Notes: generated from the letters alone by a model not told the origin. DNA of 64,000 bases from Nomascus leucogenys (GCF_006542625.1 NC_044384.1:24985928-25049927), one strand, 5' to 3'; positions 11,206-21,843 are shown, numbered from the stretch's first letter. A program made the numbers and translations.

Positions 11206-11469
11206 AGAGCATTAGGAAAAATAGCTAATGCATGCTGGGCTTAATACCTAGGTGATGGGTTGATAGGTGTAGGAAACCACCATGGCGCATGTTTACCTAT
11301 GCAACAAACCTGCACATCCTGCACATGTAGCCCAGAACTTAAAACAAAAATAAAAATAAATATCACCAATGTACAAAAAAGCCACAATAAGAGAGAATCA
11401 CTCAAATGTTCAAAATACCATATTTAAATGATCAACTACTGTGATTTGAAACAACTAGGTACAGAATAC

Positions 11470-13225
11470 AGAAGAGCTGTGTATTTCATGCTTAAAAAAA
11501 TAAGGAATATGATGATAAACTGACCAATGAAGCAGAAATAATCCAGGAATAAACATGCAAATTTGAGGAAAAATGGTGTTTCATAAAATAAAAATATAAT
11601 TGTTGAAATAATATCTACATCCATCAACCTAGTAACATAGTAGATATAGCTGAAGAGAGACTACCTAAGTTGAAATATATATCATTAGAAATTATCCAGA
11701 ATGCAACATAGAGAGGTAAGGAGGTAGAAAATGAGAGACGTTAAGAGATATAGAGACTAGAATAAGAAAATCGAAAATACATCTAGTGAAAAGCCCAAAA
11801 TTAAAGATTAAAGAAAGTGGAGAAGTGACAACATTTAATTTGATAATGGATCTAAATTTTCGAAGCTTAAAAAGAATCTGTATGGATCTAGAAAACACAA
11901 CATACACTAAGCAGGATATATGACAATAACAATAACAATAAAAATTCACAACTAGAATCATCATAGTGAAACTACCTAACATCAAAGACAGAAGCTCTTA
12001 AAAGTAGGGGGAACAGACAGATCACCCATGAAGAAATTAAAATTAGATCAGATTCCTCTACAGCATCTGTGGAAGTCAAATGACAGTAGGATCAATGTAG
12101 AATCGAATATCCAGAGAAAAAACATCCTTTAAGAATAAAGGTGAGGCAAAGACTTTAATAGATTTAAAAATGTGGGTGTTTATCACAAAGAGAACCATAT
12201 AAGACAATTTCTAAAGGATCATAAATAGGAAAATAATTCAAGGAGAACATCAAGATGCAATAAAGAATGATACACAAATTAAATTATAATTATGCTGTAT
12301 TTCCATGGGGGGAAAAGCAGACAATGAAGTTTAATTTGTGTAGCCAAGAAAAAAGAATTAAATAGCATGCAAATAGAAAGGGAGTTTTGCAAATTAAATT
12401 ATTCCACAGATATTTCATTGTTTGGAAGGATAAGAGATGTTTAGGTTTATTCAGATTTTTAAAGAGAATATGCATGATAACATTTTGAGGGTAATCACTG
12501 AAAGAGTAAGATCTACACTGAATGCATTCAATCAAATGACAGGAATACATAAAATTAGATAAACATAAATACAAAAATCCTCAACAATTCCTTAAAATGC
12601 ATCAGCTTAGAAAAAGTCATACAATTACAAAGCAAAAGTAACACAAAAGAAACAAGTACAAACAGATCAATATCCATAGTAATAAACATCCTAAACTCAC
12701 CATTTTAAGGACAAAGATTATCAAATTTGATTTTTTTTCAAAAAGGATACAGCTCTATATCGTCAACAAGAGATATTGCTTAAAGCATAAGAACACAAGT
12801 ATTTTGAATGAACAAAAACAAGATAAAGTAAAATATAAACGAGTCAAATACTAACCAAAATGAAGCTGATATGGCTTGTTAGTATCAGATTAAAGAGGCA
12901 TTAAGATAGAAACATTATAGAAATATAGAAGATGACTATATGCTGATGAAAAGTTTAGTGTATCATTATGTCTTAGGACGACGTGTAATCTCAAGATCTA
13001 TCAATCAAGAAGAGAAAGTTCTATGTCATGAATAAAACAGTCGGAAAATTTGTAGAGCAAAAATGAATAGGAACACAAAGAGTTCTCACTTATCAATAGG
13101 CCAATAAAATTGTTATAAAAATCAAAAAGACCCAACATAAAAAAATCTTGATTTAGTAGATATGAAGAAAAACAGAGAATGTATCTTCTTCTCATATAAA
13201 CGTGTTACATTTATCAATATAGATT
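11470..13225 (+). mobile_element. Ancient L1M LINE, ORF1 to early ORF2 region
   Basis: Decayed matches to L1M appear in consensus order: GCTGAAGAGAGA and GAAATTATCCAGAATGCAAC near 11650-11705 (ORF1), CATCATAGTGAAACTACCTAACATCAAAGAC near 11960-11990 (end of ORF1/inter-ORF), and GATAAAGTAAAATATAAACGAG with AATCAAGAAGAGAAAG near 12820-13015 (ORF2 start). Every frame is full of stops. The element resumes after the Alu pair at 13866. Confidence 0.75.
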
Positions 13226-13521
13226 GGCCTGGCACAGTGTCTCACACCTGCAATCCCAGCACTTTGGGAGGCCAAGGAGGAAGGATCGCTTGAGCCCAGG
13301 AGTTTGAGACCAGCCTGGACAACATGGCAATACCCCATCTCTATAAAAAATACAAACATTATTTGGGCATGGCGGGGCGTGCCTGTAGTCCCAACTACTA
13401 AGGAGGCTGAGGTGAGAGGATTGCTTGAGTGTGGGAGGTCGGGGCTGCAGTGAACCGTATTCATGTCACTGCACTCCAGCCTGCATGACAAAGCGAGACC
13501 CTGACTCAAAAAAAAAAAAAA
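13226..13521 (+). mobile_element. Alu SINE, sense, old (AluJ-like)
   Basis: Full-length Alu starting GGCCTGGCACAGTGTCTC with a 14-A tail. Its divergence and GAGGTCGGGGCTGCAGTGAACC block are typical of AluJ. It forms an inverted pair with the next Alu, 39 bp away. Confidence 0.93.
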
Positions 13522-13560
13522 TTGATCATGTGCTTGGTCATAATTCAAATTGCAAAAACT

Positions 13561-13858
13561 TTTGTTTTGAGACACGGGTTTGTGGCTTGCTCTGTTGCCC
13601 AGGCTGGAGTGCAGTGGCATGAACACGGTTCCCTGCAGCCTTGACCTCTCAGGCTCAAGTGATCCTCCCACCTCAGCCTCCTGACTAGCTGGGACTACCG
13701 GCACATGTCACCATGCCTGGCTAATTCTTGTATTTTTTTGTAGAGACGGGGTTTCACCATGTTGCCAAGGTTGGTTTTGAACTCCTGAGCTTAAGGGATC
13801 CTCCCGCCTTGGCGTCCCAACATGTTGGGATTACAGGCGTTAGCCACCATGCCTAGCC
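13561..13858 (-). mobile_element. Alu SINE, antisense, old
   Basis: Reversed Alu from TTTTGAGACACGGG to GCCTAGCC. Flanks CAAAAACTT/CAAAAATTT make a plausible TSD. It lies inside the same L1M element as the previous Alu. Confidence 0.93.
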
Positions 13859-13865
13859 ACAAAAA

Positions 13866-14340
13866 TTTCTGAAGAATAAGTATCACAGAGGCCATGTTCT
13901 TTGGCCAGAGTGCAATTTCATATGTATATATATGCAAATTCATATATATATATATGCAAATTCATATGTGTGTGTGTGTGTGTGTGTGTATACATATATA
14001 TCAATCAGAACAAAATGATAAATACACCTTTTCTGTACAGTTCATAAATACAACCACACTTCTCCAAAATTAATAGGTCAAAACCTAAATCACAACATAA
14101 GTTTTAAAATAATTAGAAATCAGAAAACACTACATATGGAATTCCATGAAAGCACACTTAGATAAATTCCAGGTTTTAAATTCTTATATTAGCAAATAAT
14201 AAGGCAGAAAATCAAGCTAGGAGATAGTAAATATTAGAGAAGATATCAATGAAATAAGAAAGAAATCTGTAGTAAAAAGAAAGAAATAGTACTGAGAATC
14301 AACAAAGTCAAAAGTTATTTTTTATGTAATGTAGGAGAGA
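13866..14340 (+). mobile_element. L1M LINE, ORF2 fragment (continuation)
   Basis: Begins TTTCTGAAGAATAAGTATCACAGAGGCCATGTTCTTTGGCC, the L1M ORF2 block that usually reads ATCACAGAGCATGTTCTCTGACC, and runs on to CAACAAAGTCAAAAGTTATTTTTT. A TA/TG microsatellite interrupts it at 13919-14001. Confidence 0.7.
13919..14001 (+). repeat. (TA)n/(TG)n compound microsatellite with 25-bp repeats
   Basis: Alternating TATATA and TGTGTG tracts. The unit ATGCAAATTCATAT recurs, giving two imperfect ~25-bp repeats before the (TG)n run. Confidence 0.85.
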
Positions 14341-14389
14341 AAAGGCACAAAAGCCATTTAAAAACACTTTAGAAAAAAGTTTTTCAGTT

Positions 14390-15007
14390 TCTTAAAAATT
14401 TAAACATACATCTCTCATATGCTCCAGCCATTGATTCCACTTCTAGGCATTTGTCCAAGAAAGATAAAAACTATACAAAGACTTATATGTGAATTTTCTT
14501 AGCAACTTCAGTTTCACTTTAACTTTTATAAGTTTCAATTTAAGCTAACTTTAGTTTAGTTTCCATTATCACAACTTTAGTCATGATTATTGAAAATGGA
14601 ACATTAATCTCCATCAAGAGATTATCATATAATAAGCAAACTGGATAATGGATAACAATGGATAAACAAGTTGTGGCATATCTGTACAGTAAAATGCCAC
14701 TCAGCAGTAAAAAGGAATTAATGATTGATAGATGCAACAATGTAAATGAATCTCAAAATAATTACGCTGAATTTTTAAAACCATATTTTTAAAAGGGCAC
14801 AGATTGTATGATTTCATTTCTATAAACTACCAGTGGATGGAAATTAATCTATAATGGCAGAAATTAGATCCATTGTTGCATGATGACAGGGTAGAAGAAA
14901 GGATAGATTACAAAGGGGCAAAAAGAGACTTTGGGAAACAATGGCTGATGGATGTGTTCATTGTCTCGATTGTGGTGATGCTTTCATAAAGTGTACTTGT
15001 GTCGGTG
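14390..15007 (+). mobile_element. L1M LINE, 3' end of ORF2 and 3' UTR
   Basis: TTCTTAAAAATTTAAACATACATC, CACTCAGCAGTAAAAAGGAATTAATGATTG and CATTGTCTCGATTGTGGTGATG follow the L1MB/L1MC 3' end in order. The match breaks at ~15007 and resumes at ~15464. Confidence 0.78.
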
Positions 15008-15463
15008 TTAAGTGGAGTCCTCAAGAAGCAGATATCATGACAGAAGCAGACAGATACCATGACAGGACCAGATCATGAGAGATCTACTGGGGTAATAGAC
15101 TGCAAGGGGGTTGGAGGAAGCATCCAGGGAAGGCTAGGAGAGCCCGCAGACAGGTGGCAGAACTGACCCAAGTGTAGGGGAGAGAAACGTGAGGAAAGCA
15201 GGACAGAAGACAGGAAGGTCATGGACTAGAGTGGAGCTCTAAGAAAGGTTGGCAAGGCTGATGGAGAGTGCTGCCTCTCACAGGAGTAGGCCTATCTCAG
15301 TTTCCTACTGCACTTGGTCCCTGGGTGGAGGAAGCAGCTGTGGGGAACTGTGGCCCTGGCACAAACACAGCGATGGATTCAGAGCCCAGCATTGGTGTCC
15401 TCATTCACTCACTTTCCTAGCAGTAGAAGATGTGAGAAGCACATCCCCATGGTTGCCGCCCCC
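15008..15463. other. Unclassified 456-bp insert inside an L1M 3' UTR
   Basis: The L1M 3' UTR reads into this segment from the left (ACTTGTGTCGGTGTTAA) and resumes on the right (CAAATTAGACGCTTTAAATATATG), so the middle was inserted. It is markedly more GC-rich than its host, starts near AAGTGGAGTCC and ends near GCCGCCCCCAGC. I see no poly-A, no clear TSD and no terminal inverted repeat. The short frames at 15249-15511 look like chance. An unrecognised LTR or DNA transposon is possible. Confidence 0.5.
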
Positions 15464-15530
15464 AGCAAATTAGACGCTTTAAATATATGTGGTTTACTGT
15501 ATGCCAATTAGGCCTGATTAAAATTTAAAA
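15464..15530 (+). mobile_element. L1M LINE, last bases of 3' UTR
   Basis: CTTTAAATATATGTGGTTTACTGTATGCCAATTAGGCC is the usual end of an L1M 3' UTR before its A tail. Confidence 0.7.
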
Positions 15531-15574
15531 AAACAATAAAGACAGATAATGGCAGATAAAGGTAAGAGAAGAAC

Positions 15575-16240
15575 ACTATGGACAACTTCATGCCAATAGA
15601 TCTGGAAACTTGAAAATGGACAAATTCCTAGAAAAATATCATTTACCAAAACAGATTCAAAAGAAACAGAAAATCTGATTCATCCTAACATTATGAAAGA
15701 AATTAAAACAAATATCCTATAATCCAGTAATTCTGCTCATGGAGTGATACCCAAGAGACATACACAAGAATGCTCATGAGAACAATATTTGAGTAATAAA
15801 AACTCAAACATTCCAATTGCCATGAAAAGGAGACTAAATAAACCATCAGCACTCTTTTTACACAAAGAATAATATACGACAGTAAAAATGTAGAATAATA
15901 CACACAACAGTAAAAATGTAGAACCTTAAACTATACACAACCAAATTGTGGAAACGTGATGTTAACTAAAAAAGTAAATCCCAGAAGAATAAATACAATA
16001 CAATGCTTATAGAAATTTTTTTAAATTAGCAGAATTAAACAACTAGTTAAGCATACACACAAATGGGATAAAACGATGTATTCAAAAAAAGCAGGGGATT
16101 ATTAAGCTAGTGATTACTTCCCAGGTGGGATAGTAAAGCATGACAAGCAACCTATTTATTACTAATGATCTAATTCTTGGGTTTATGGGCATTCCTTATA
16201 TGATTATACTTTAACTTTTATGTGTATCTTGTATTAATCC
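15575..16240 (+). mobile_element. Second L1M LINE fragment (ORF2 piece joined to 3' end)
   Basis: GACAACTTCATGCCAATAGATCTGG and CAAATTCCTAGAAAAATATC are L1M ORF2 sequence. From ~15720, ATCCAGTAATTCTGCTCATGGAGTGATACCCAAGAG and later L1ME-like 3' UTR follow, so an internal part has been lost. Contains a 28-bp tandem duplication at 15868-15923. Confidence 0.7.
15868..15923 (+). repeat. 28-bp tandem duplication
   Basis: Two adjacent copies end in ACAGTAAAAATGTAGAA (15879-15895 and 15907-15923); the 5' halves differ at a few bases. Confidence 0.8.
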
Positions 16241-16284
16241 TTTGTAGGTAACAAATAATTTTTATCTTCTCAAAAAAGAAATGA

Positions 16285-16400
16285 GAGAGCAAAGCCCTAT
16301 TCCACTCAGAGGAAAGAGCATGTGCAAAGGCTTTAAAAGCAGCAAGTTTGTGGAATAACATGGAACAATGAGAAATAGAAAGAAAGCTCTGAAAGTTGTT
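16285..16400 (-). mobile_element. Possible L2 fragment, minus strand
   Basis: CATGTGCAAAGGCTTTAAAAGCAGCAAG resembles the reverse complement of an L2 3'-region block that usually reads CATGTGCAAAGGCC. Short and diverged. Confidence 0.4.
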
Positions 16401-16521
16401 AGGATGGTAGTAGGGAGGAGGAGTTTGGCATGTGAACACCTCTGAAATACCAATGCCAGTGCTATCATAGACATTATCTTCTCACCTTGTTAGGAAGATG
16501 GTCCTTGTAAACTTGATCTTG

Positions 16522-16832
16522 GGCTGGCTTAGGTGGCTTACGCCTGTAATCCCAGCACTTTGGGAGGCTGAGGCAGGCAGACCACGAGTTCAAGAGTTCG
16601 AGACCAGCCTGGCCAACATGGTGAAACCCCATCTCTACTAAGAATACAAAAATTAGCCGGGCGTGGTGGTGTGTGCCTGTAATCCCAGCTACTCAGGAGG
16701 CTGAGGCAGGAGAATCGCTCGAACCCGGGAGGCAGAGGTTGCAGTGAGCCAAGATCGTGCCACTGCACTCCAGCCTGGGTGACAGAGCAAGACTTCATCT
16801 AGAGAAAAACAACAACAACAACAACAACAAAT
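16522..16832 (+). mobile_element. Alu SINE, sense, with (CAA)n tail
   Basis: Near-complete Alu starting GGCTGGCTTAGG. The tail has become (CAA)7-8 at 16808-16830. A clean 10-bp TSD CTTGATCTTG lies at 16512-16521 and 16833-16842. Confidence 0.96.
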
Positions 16833-17039
16833 CTTGATCTTGATAATTAGCAAGTGTTGATTAGCCTTGCCAAGACTGCAAATTCCCCAACAGACAGAGC
16901 TCATGGAGAAGGCTTTAAAGTTATGCACCATTAATTCAGAATTCATGTATCAGTGGAATTTTCCAACTCTTCACGAAGACCTGCTGGCTTTTCAGTTTGG
17001 AACCATCATTTAAGGTACCATTTCAGTTGTAATCTCATT

Positions 17040-17225
17040 TTACTTTTCTTACTACAAAATTTTATATAAAAATAGCATTTTTTCCTGATTACAAAAAAGG
17101 AGTAAATAGTTATTGTAGAAAATGTGACAATACAAATAGGCATTAAAGAGAAATAAAATTCACTGTGATGCCAATATTCAAAGATAGACTTTTTTTAAAG
17201 ACTGGTATACACACATACACACATG
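17040..17225 (-). mobile_element. L1M 3' UTR fragment, minus strand
   Basis: ATTGTAGAAAATGTGACAATACAAATAGGCATTAAAGAG resembles the L1M 3' UTR reverse complement that usually reads CATTGTAGAAAATTTGGAAAATACAG. Diverged. Confidence 0.5.
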
Positions 17226-17330
17226 CCACGTTTTATTTCACTAATTTGGAAAGCCTGTCATTTCTCACATGGTTAATTAATTATTTAAATTGTCATATTG
17301 TCTTCAACTCACTACATATTCTTCAAAGAA

Positions 17331-17520
17331 AGGGGTTGACAAACCATGGCCTTTAGGTCAAATGTAGCCTGCCACCTGCTTTTGTAAACCAAGTTTTATT
17401 AGAACATAGCCATGTTTATCTGCTTACGTATAAACCAAAGTTTTAGCAACAGAGTTGAGTAGTCGTGATGGAGATTGTACCATAAAGCCATTTGGCCTTT
17501 GCAGAAAAGGTGCTAAACTT
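17331..17520 (+). mobile_element. Non-autonomous hAT DNA transposon (GGTTGGCAAACTATGG family)
   Basis: AGGGGTTGACAAACCATGGCC, TTTTATTAGAACATAGCCATG and GAGTTGAGTAGTCGTGATGGAG follow, in order, the widespread hAT element whose ends read CAGGGGTTGGCAAACT. The right end (GCAGAAAAGGTGCTAAACTTTG) is decayed. The same family occurs at 30901-31535. Confidence 0.75.
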
Positions 17521-17559
17521 TGCTAAAAGACATACTTTAGTGCCTATCTATTAATAGTA

Positions 17560-17725
17560 TTCTGTTTTATGAATGTATCATAAATTAACAATTCCTCATT
17601 ATTATATATTTTAATCTTTGCCACCATCCTTACAATGAAATTGCTGGATCAAAGTATATATGTCCTGTGTAAAGAGTTTAAGCATGTGGCCGGCCACATT
17701 TCCTTCCAGGTTGTACCCATTGATA
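17560..17725 (-). mobile_element. L1M fragment, minus strand
   Basis: TGAAATTGCTGGATCAAAGTATATATGTCC and CCTTCCAGGTTGTACCCATT match the minus-strand L1M ORF2 C-terminal region, which usually reads GGATTGCTGGGTCAAAGGGTATGTG and CCAGAAAGGTTGTACC. Confidence 0.6.
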
Positions 17726-17799
17726 TCACCACCACTATTCACAGCCAAACTTCTGGAAAGAATACATCCAAATCCTCTGCATGGACACTTTCAACATCT

Positions 17800-18248
17800 C
17801 CTTGTGACCCTTTGCTCTGTCATTGCTGCTTAGTCACAGTGAGAATGCCTTGTTTACTTGACCTCTCCCGGCCTTTGACACTGCTGATCCTTTTTTCTGG
17901 CTCTCTTTTTTCTCAGGTTCCAAAGCCCTCCAGTTTTCTGCTTTTCCTCTGCTCCTTCTTTTTCTCCTTAGGTGTTCTTCCTCTTGTATCTTACTGGTGG
18001 AAATTTCCCAAGAATAGGCCTTGGCTCTCTTTTCTCTCACTACTCACATCTGATCTTTTCTCATACCAGCTTCTTAGCATTCTACCATCAGTCTCCTCCT
18101 CACTCTGGCATATTTTACCTCTAGACTATGACACTGAAGTAGTCTCCTTACTGGCCTACTTCTTACAGTCACATCTTCCTCAACTTTTTTCTTTACATAC
18201 TTGTGCGAGATTAAGTTTTCTTTTTAAAAAGTTCTAATTACCTTAATG
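17800..18248 (+). mobile_element. L2 LINE, ORF region, first half
   Basis: L2-like sequence rich in CTCC/CTTC: a CTTTGACACTGCTGATCC block and CCTTGGCTCTCTTTTCTCTCACTACTC match the L2 3' coding region. It is interrupted at 18254 by a THE1/MST LTR. The 200-codon open frame that covers it is not in the L2 reading frame as far as I can tell and shows no intact L2 domain, so I do not call it a gene. Confidence 0.65.
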
Positions 18249-18253
18249 TCCTG

Positions 18254-18630
18254 TGTATTAGTCTATTCCCACACTGCTAATAAAGACATACCTGAGACTG
18301 GTTAATTTATAGAGGAAAGAGGCTTAATTGACACAGTGCCACGTGGCTGGGGAGGCCTCACAATCATGGCGGAAGGTGATGGTGGAGCAAAGTCAAGATT
18401 GTTGGAAGTATAAGGAAAGTATCTTACACAGCAGCAGGCAAGAGAGTTTGTGCAGGGAACTCCCATTTATAGAACCATCAGATCTCGTGAGACTTAGTCA
18501 CTACCATGAGAACAGTATGGGGAAAACAGCCCCCATGCTTCAATTATCTCCACATGGCCCTGCCTTTGACATGTGGGGATTATTACAATTCAAGGTGAGA
18601 TTTGGGTGGGGACCCAGCCAAACCATATCA
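18254..18630 (-). mobile_element. THE1/MST solo LTR (ERVL-MaLR), minus strand
   Basis: Reversed MaLR LTR from TGTATTAGTCTATTC to CAAACCATATCA, with the CATGATTGTGAGGCCTCC and CACGAGATCTGATGG blocks on the minus strand. A perfect 5-bp TSD TCCTG occurs at 18249-18253 and 18631-18635. It sits inside an older L2, giving a relative age. Confidence 0.95.
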
Positions 18631-19110
18631 TCCTGCTCATAAATCTTCAATGAATTTAGATTGCTTACAGAATAAAGTTAAAATTCCTTCAATTAGTTTT
18701 TAATACTCTTTAAATCAGCCTCAACTTGCCTTTCTGACCTTAATTTCCTTTACTAGTCTGAATTCTTAAGCCCTTATACATATGTGGTGCATTCTATGTG
18801 CATAAGATGTCTTTATATCATTTATCTTAATACCTGCTGCACAGTCATTCAAATCACACCAATTCTTCAAGGCCTATGTTGAAAGTCATTCATTTACTTT
18901 TCTTCATCCCATCAGCGAGAAAATGTTATCTCCCTCCTATCAACTCTCCATAGGAGTTCTATTTTATCTCTACCTGTCATATGTAATATTTTCTTACGTA
19001 GTGACTCCTGAAAGTATTTTATCTTGCTGTTTATTTTTACACTACATTACTATGTGCTTTGAGCCTTCGTTTTCCTTGAATCTTCATTGTGCTGTGGCTT
19101 CCACAAGATG
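18631..19110 (+). mobile_element. L2 LINE, second half to 3' end
   Basis: Continues the L2 after the LTR: CAGAATAAAGTTAAAATTCCTTC (usually AGGATAAAGTCCAAACTCCTT), CAAGGCCTATGTTGAAAGTC and the TGTGGCTTCCACAAG stretch near the usual L2 3' UTR. Highly diverged. Confidence 0.65.
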
Positions 19111-19814
19111 GAGATATTAGTATCGAATGAATAACTCGGTGAATGAACTGAGTATTACCCTAATAGAGGATAGAGAGTATTAAGGAAGTTCAATACCTTG
19201 TGATTTATGCAACATTGAAATAAAAACCAGGAAATGGTAGATTCAGGCCTTCAACAGTATTGCATAACCTATTACATCAATGCTGCTACAGCTTACTCAT
19301 GGAAAAAGAGGTAATTATTAGCACAATATACTTACCTCATAATACATCAAGACACAGTAGTAGCACTTCAAGTCAACCAGGGACAAATCTGTTTCTTTCT
19401 AATTATACTTCACAAGCGCAGTTCCTGCTTGTCCATTTCACTGAATAGATGATCTATGGTGTGGGGCTGACCTGGCCAATTGAGAAGCAGTGTGGACTTC
19501 TCTATTCTAATTCATTACATTAGACCCTAACTAGATCATGAGTTTTGCCATATCTTTATAGTGTTAAAGATTTGTCTATTTGCAAAGTTCCAGATGACAG
19601 AGGGACAAGAAAGTATACTGTTCATACTTAATATTATCTATGGACTATAACTGAATTTGATGGTAAAGAAGCCTTTGTTATTGGAGGAAGTAAAAACTTC
19701 CCCACCGTGGTATATTAGGACATTTGTGCATTTTTTACAGAACATTGGCTTTATTTTGATTCTTTTGTAAAATGTGGAGAAAAAACAATTTGTGCAACCC
19801 ATTTTTTTCTAGGG
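19111..19814. other. Unique sequence
   Basis: No family recognised; AT-rich with no coding signal. Confidence 0.4.
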
Positions 19815-19960
19815 TCATTCATTGTCCAGTTGTGTTATCTTGGGCAAGTTATTTCACTTCTCGGGGCTTCTTTTTCCCTACTAGTAAAGTGAAGGGGCTC
19901 AATTAGATGATATCTGAGACCCTTTCCATCTCTGAGCATCTGAATTGTATGTCACCCTAT
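19815..19960 (-). mobile_element. MIR-type SINE, minus strand
   Basis: TTGTGTTATCTTGGGCAAGTTATTTCACTTCTCGGGGCTTC is the MIR core on the minus strand, followed by AGATGATATCTGAGACCCTTTCCATCTCTGAGC. Confidence 0.75.
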
Positions 19961-20209
19961 GTAGAGAATGAAGGGCAGCATCTCAGATAGACATTCTAAA
20001 CCCACCACCAAAAAGCCCACCTTATGCCCTGTGGCTGCCACTGGAAGTTTTTTTGTTGGAAGATCTTTTTGGACATCTCCCTCCTTACCCAAAACTGAAC
20101 CCTCATTATTCAGTGGCATATACAGACTATGTGTGCTGGGAAGGCCCCAAATCAACATCCTGGGGAATTCAATTTTATTAGAAGCCATTGAGCTATCAAG
20201 GAATTTCTT

Positions 20210-20436
20210 TTATTATTATTATTATTATTATACTTTAAGTTTTAGGGTACATGTGCACAACGTGCAGGTTTGTTACATATGTATACATGTGCCATGTTGG
20301 TGTGCTGCACCCATTAACTCGTCATTTAGCATTAGGTATATCTCCTAATGCTGTCCCTCCCTCCTCCCCCCACCCCACAACAGGCCCTGGTGTGTGATGT
20401 TCCCCTTCCTGTGTCCATGTGTTCTCATTGTTCAAT
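20210..20436 (-). mobile_element. L1PA-type LINE-1, minus strand, only 227 bp of 3' end
   Basis: Starts with a (TTA)n-interrupted T tail, then TACTTTAAGTTTTAGGGTAC and the rest of the L1PA 3' UTR in reverse, ending GTGTTCTCATTGTTCA. A perfect 12-bp TSD AAGGAATTTCTT flanks it (20198-20209 and 20437-20448). Strongly 5'-truncated and inactive; low divergence suggests a young insertion. Confidence 0.96.
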
Positions 20437-20448
20437 AAGGAATTTCTT

Positions 20449-20869
20449 AATATGAAAAATATGCTATTTTCTATTTAGAACTCCCCTGGAGTTCAGTGGT
20501 CTGGCAGCAAAGTAGATACCATGTCCTGGTCAGCATGAATTAATGAATTCATGAAGCCCACCTTTTTTCAATGACTCTGTCAGCATCAGTCATGTGTTTT
20601 CCATAATCTTTCTTTCTACATTTATTTTTACAATATTGCAATTTCAGTGACTTTTCTGAGAGCCACGATTAAATCATCTTTGTTATAGTAGTCATCAGAC
20701 CAGGACAGCCCTTTTTGCAAGTACCTGTTCTCCCCAGATTGCTTTAGCTTATTTTCCTTATACTTCCAACAATCTTGACTGTGTATGCTACCAGAGTCAG
20801 CTTCCTATCATACTTCCTTGCACTAAAATTTTAGTGGCTAAATTATAAAATGGCATATCAGTGCCAAAA
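20449..20869. other. Unique sequence
   Basis: No repeat family recognised. Confidence 0.4.
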
Positions 20870-20965
20870 AGGATCATAGAAATGATTTAGGTAAATCCCT
20901 TCATTATACAGTCAAGAAAACTGAGGACTGTGAGATTTAGTAGCTTAAGGTCAATGTATTAACCT
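20870..20965 (+). mobile_element. MIR-like SINE fragment, plus strand
   Basis: ATCATAGAAATGATTTAGGTAAATCCC, then CATTATACAGTCAAGAAAACTGAGG and TTAGTAGCTTAAGGTCAATG follow the MIR core order (ATTTTACAGATGAGGAAACTGAGG, then CAAGGTCAC). Confidence 0.55.
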
Positions 20966-21015
20966 AGGTTTCCTAGAAAATATTATAGAACCTGAGGCAA
21001 GGCTTAAATGCTAAT

Positions 21016-21071
21016 GCTTTATTGGGAAGGAAAACCCTTTATTGGGAAGGAAAATGCTTTATTGGGAAGTA
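21016..21071 (+). repeat. 20-bp minisatellite, 2.8 copies
   Basis: The unit GCTTTATTGGGAAGGAAAAT occurs at 21016, 21036 and 21056, the last copy partial, with one or two substitutions between copies. Confidence 0.9.
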
Positions 21072-21843
21072 AGAATTTTTAAAATGGTAAATGAGGGAGG
21101 CAAAGATAGAAAGCAAATGCACAATGATGCATCATCAAGCTGACCACTGATTCCCAGAAAGCTCAAAGGGACCAAGCCGGCCACTCAGCAATATATGTGC
21201 TCAGTCTAGTAAGAGAGTTCCAGACATCTGTACCATGCCTCAAAATAGTATGTCAGAGCGAGGAAGAGAGGATTTACTGCTGGATCCAATCTGTTTCTCT
21301 TTCTATCACTCCTTGAGGTTTTACCACAGGGAGTTCACTCTCTCCTCCACCTCCAGGTTGTGTCACCTGGCCACTTCGGCATCTTCCGGGAAAGACGAAT
21401 CCCATGCACTGTGATGTGTTGCCTAGAAGTATTGGTAGGAGCCAGAGGCTCTGGATGTGGCACTGGAAGCCACAGGGAACAGAAACGCTACAGCCCAAAT
21501 GGAGTTGGTTTCTATTTTAACTGCCAAAGCAGAACAAGTAGCTGAGTATCTGGGAGACAGGGAAGCCCAAGAACAAACTGAAGAGGGCTCCGATATTGCC
21601 AAAGAGCTTCAGAATAGCAATGTCCAGTATCCTGACACTAAATTTAACACTCAGAAGAACAAGCAAATTTTTCAGCATCTTTCAAGATTCTCTGTATTCC
21701 AAATTTGCCTTAGTTAGCTTATTGCAGCTACACTGCTTTATGTGAATTAACATCACCTGCCTGGAAACAACTCAACCATAAGGATTGAGAACTAAGAACA
21801 CTTGTGTCAATATGATAACTATTTGTTCTGGAAAAATGCTTGT
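21072..21843. other. Unclassified sequence with an 86-codon open frame
   Basis: No repeat recognised. An open frame at 21457-21717 (plus) lies in a somewhat GC-richer segment (21280-21620). I see no domain, and the composition AEQVAEYLGDREAQEQ is not one I recognise. It could be part of a decayed gene copy or chance. Confidence 0.35.

Larger units (their letters stand above)
10394..11357 (+). mobile_element. L1PA-type LINE-1, 5'-truncated 3' end
   Basis: Contains the last ~0.7 kb of ORF2 and the whole 3' UTR, ending in an A-rich tail. The insertion is bounded by AAATATCACCAAATG (10379-10393) and AAATATCACCAATG (11358-11371), a TSD with one indel. A (CAA)n stretch at 10482-10506 interrupts the ORF2 remnant. 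The 3' UTR keeps a G-rich tract at 11187-11205. Close similarity to modern L1 suggests a primate-age copy. It cannot move, because all of ORF1 and most of ORF2 are missing. Confidence 0.95.

Noticed and set aside
13192..13704. 170-codon minus-strand frame
   Set aside because: It reads through two opposed Alus; the peptide is the familiar Alu-derived pattern.
17635..18237. 200-codon open frame, the longest in the window
   Set aside because: It overlaps decayed L2 sequence, starts in L1M-like sequence, shows no domain, and its Leu/Ser/Phe-rich composition reflects CT-rich DNA.
19968..20348. 126-codon plus-strand frame
   Set aside because: Runs into the T tail and 3' UTR of the reversed L1; the poly-tyrosine stretch is the (TTA)n tail.
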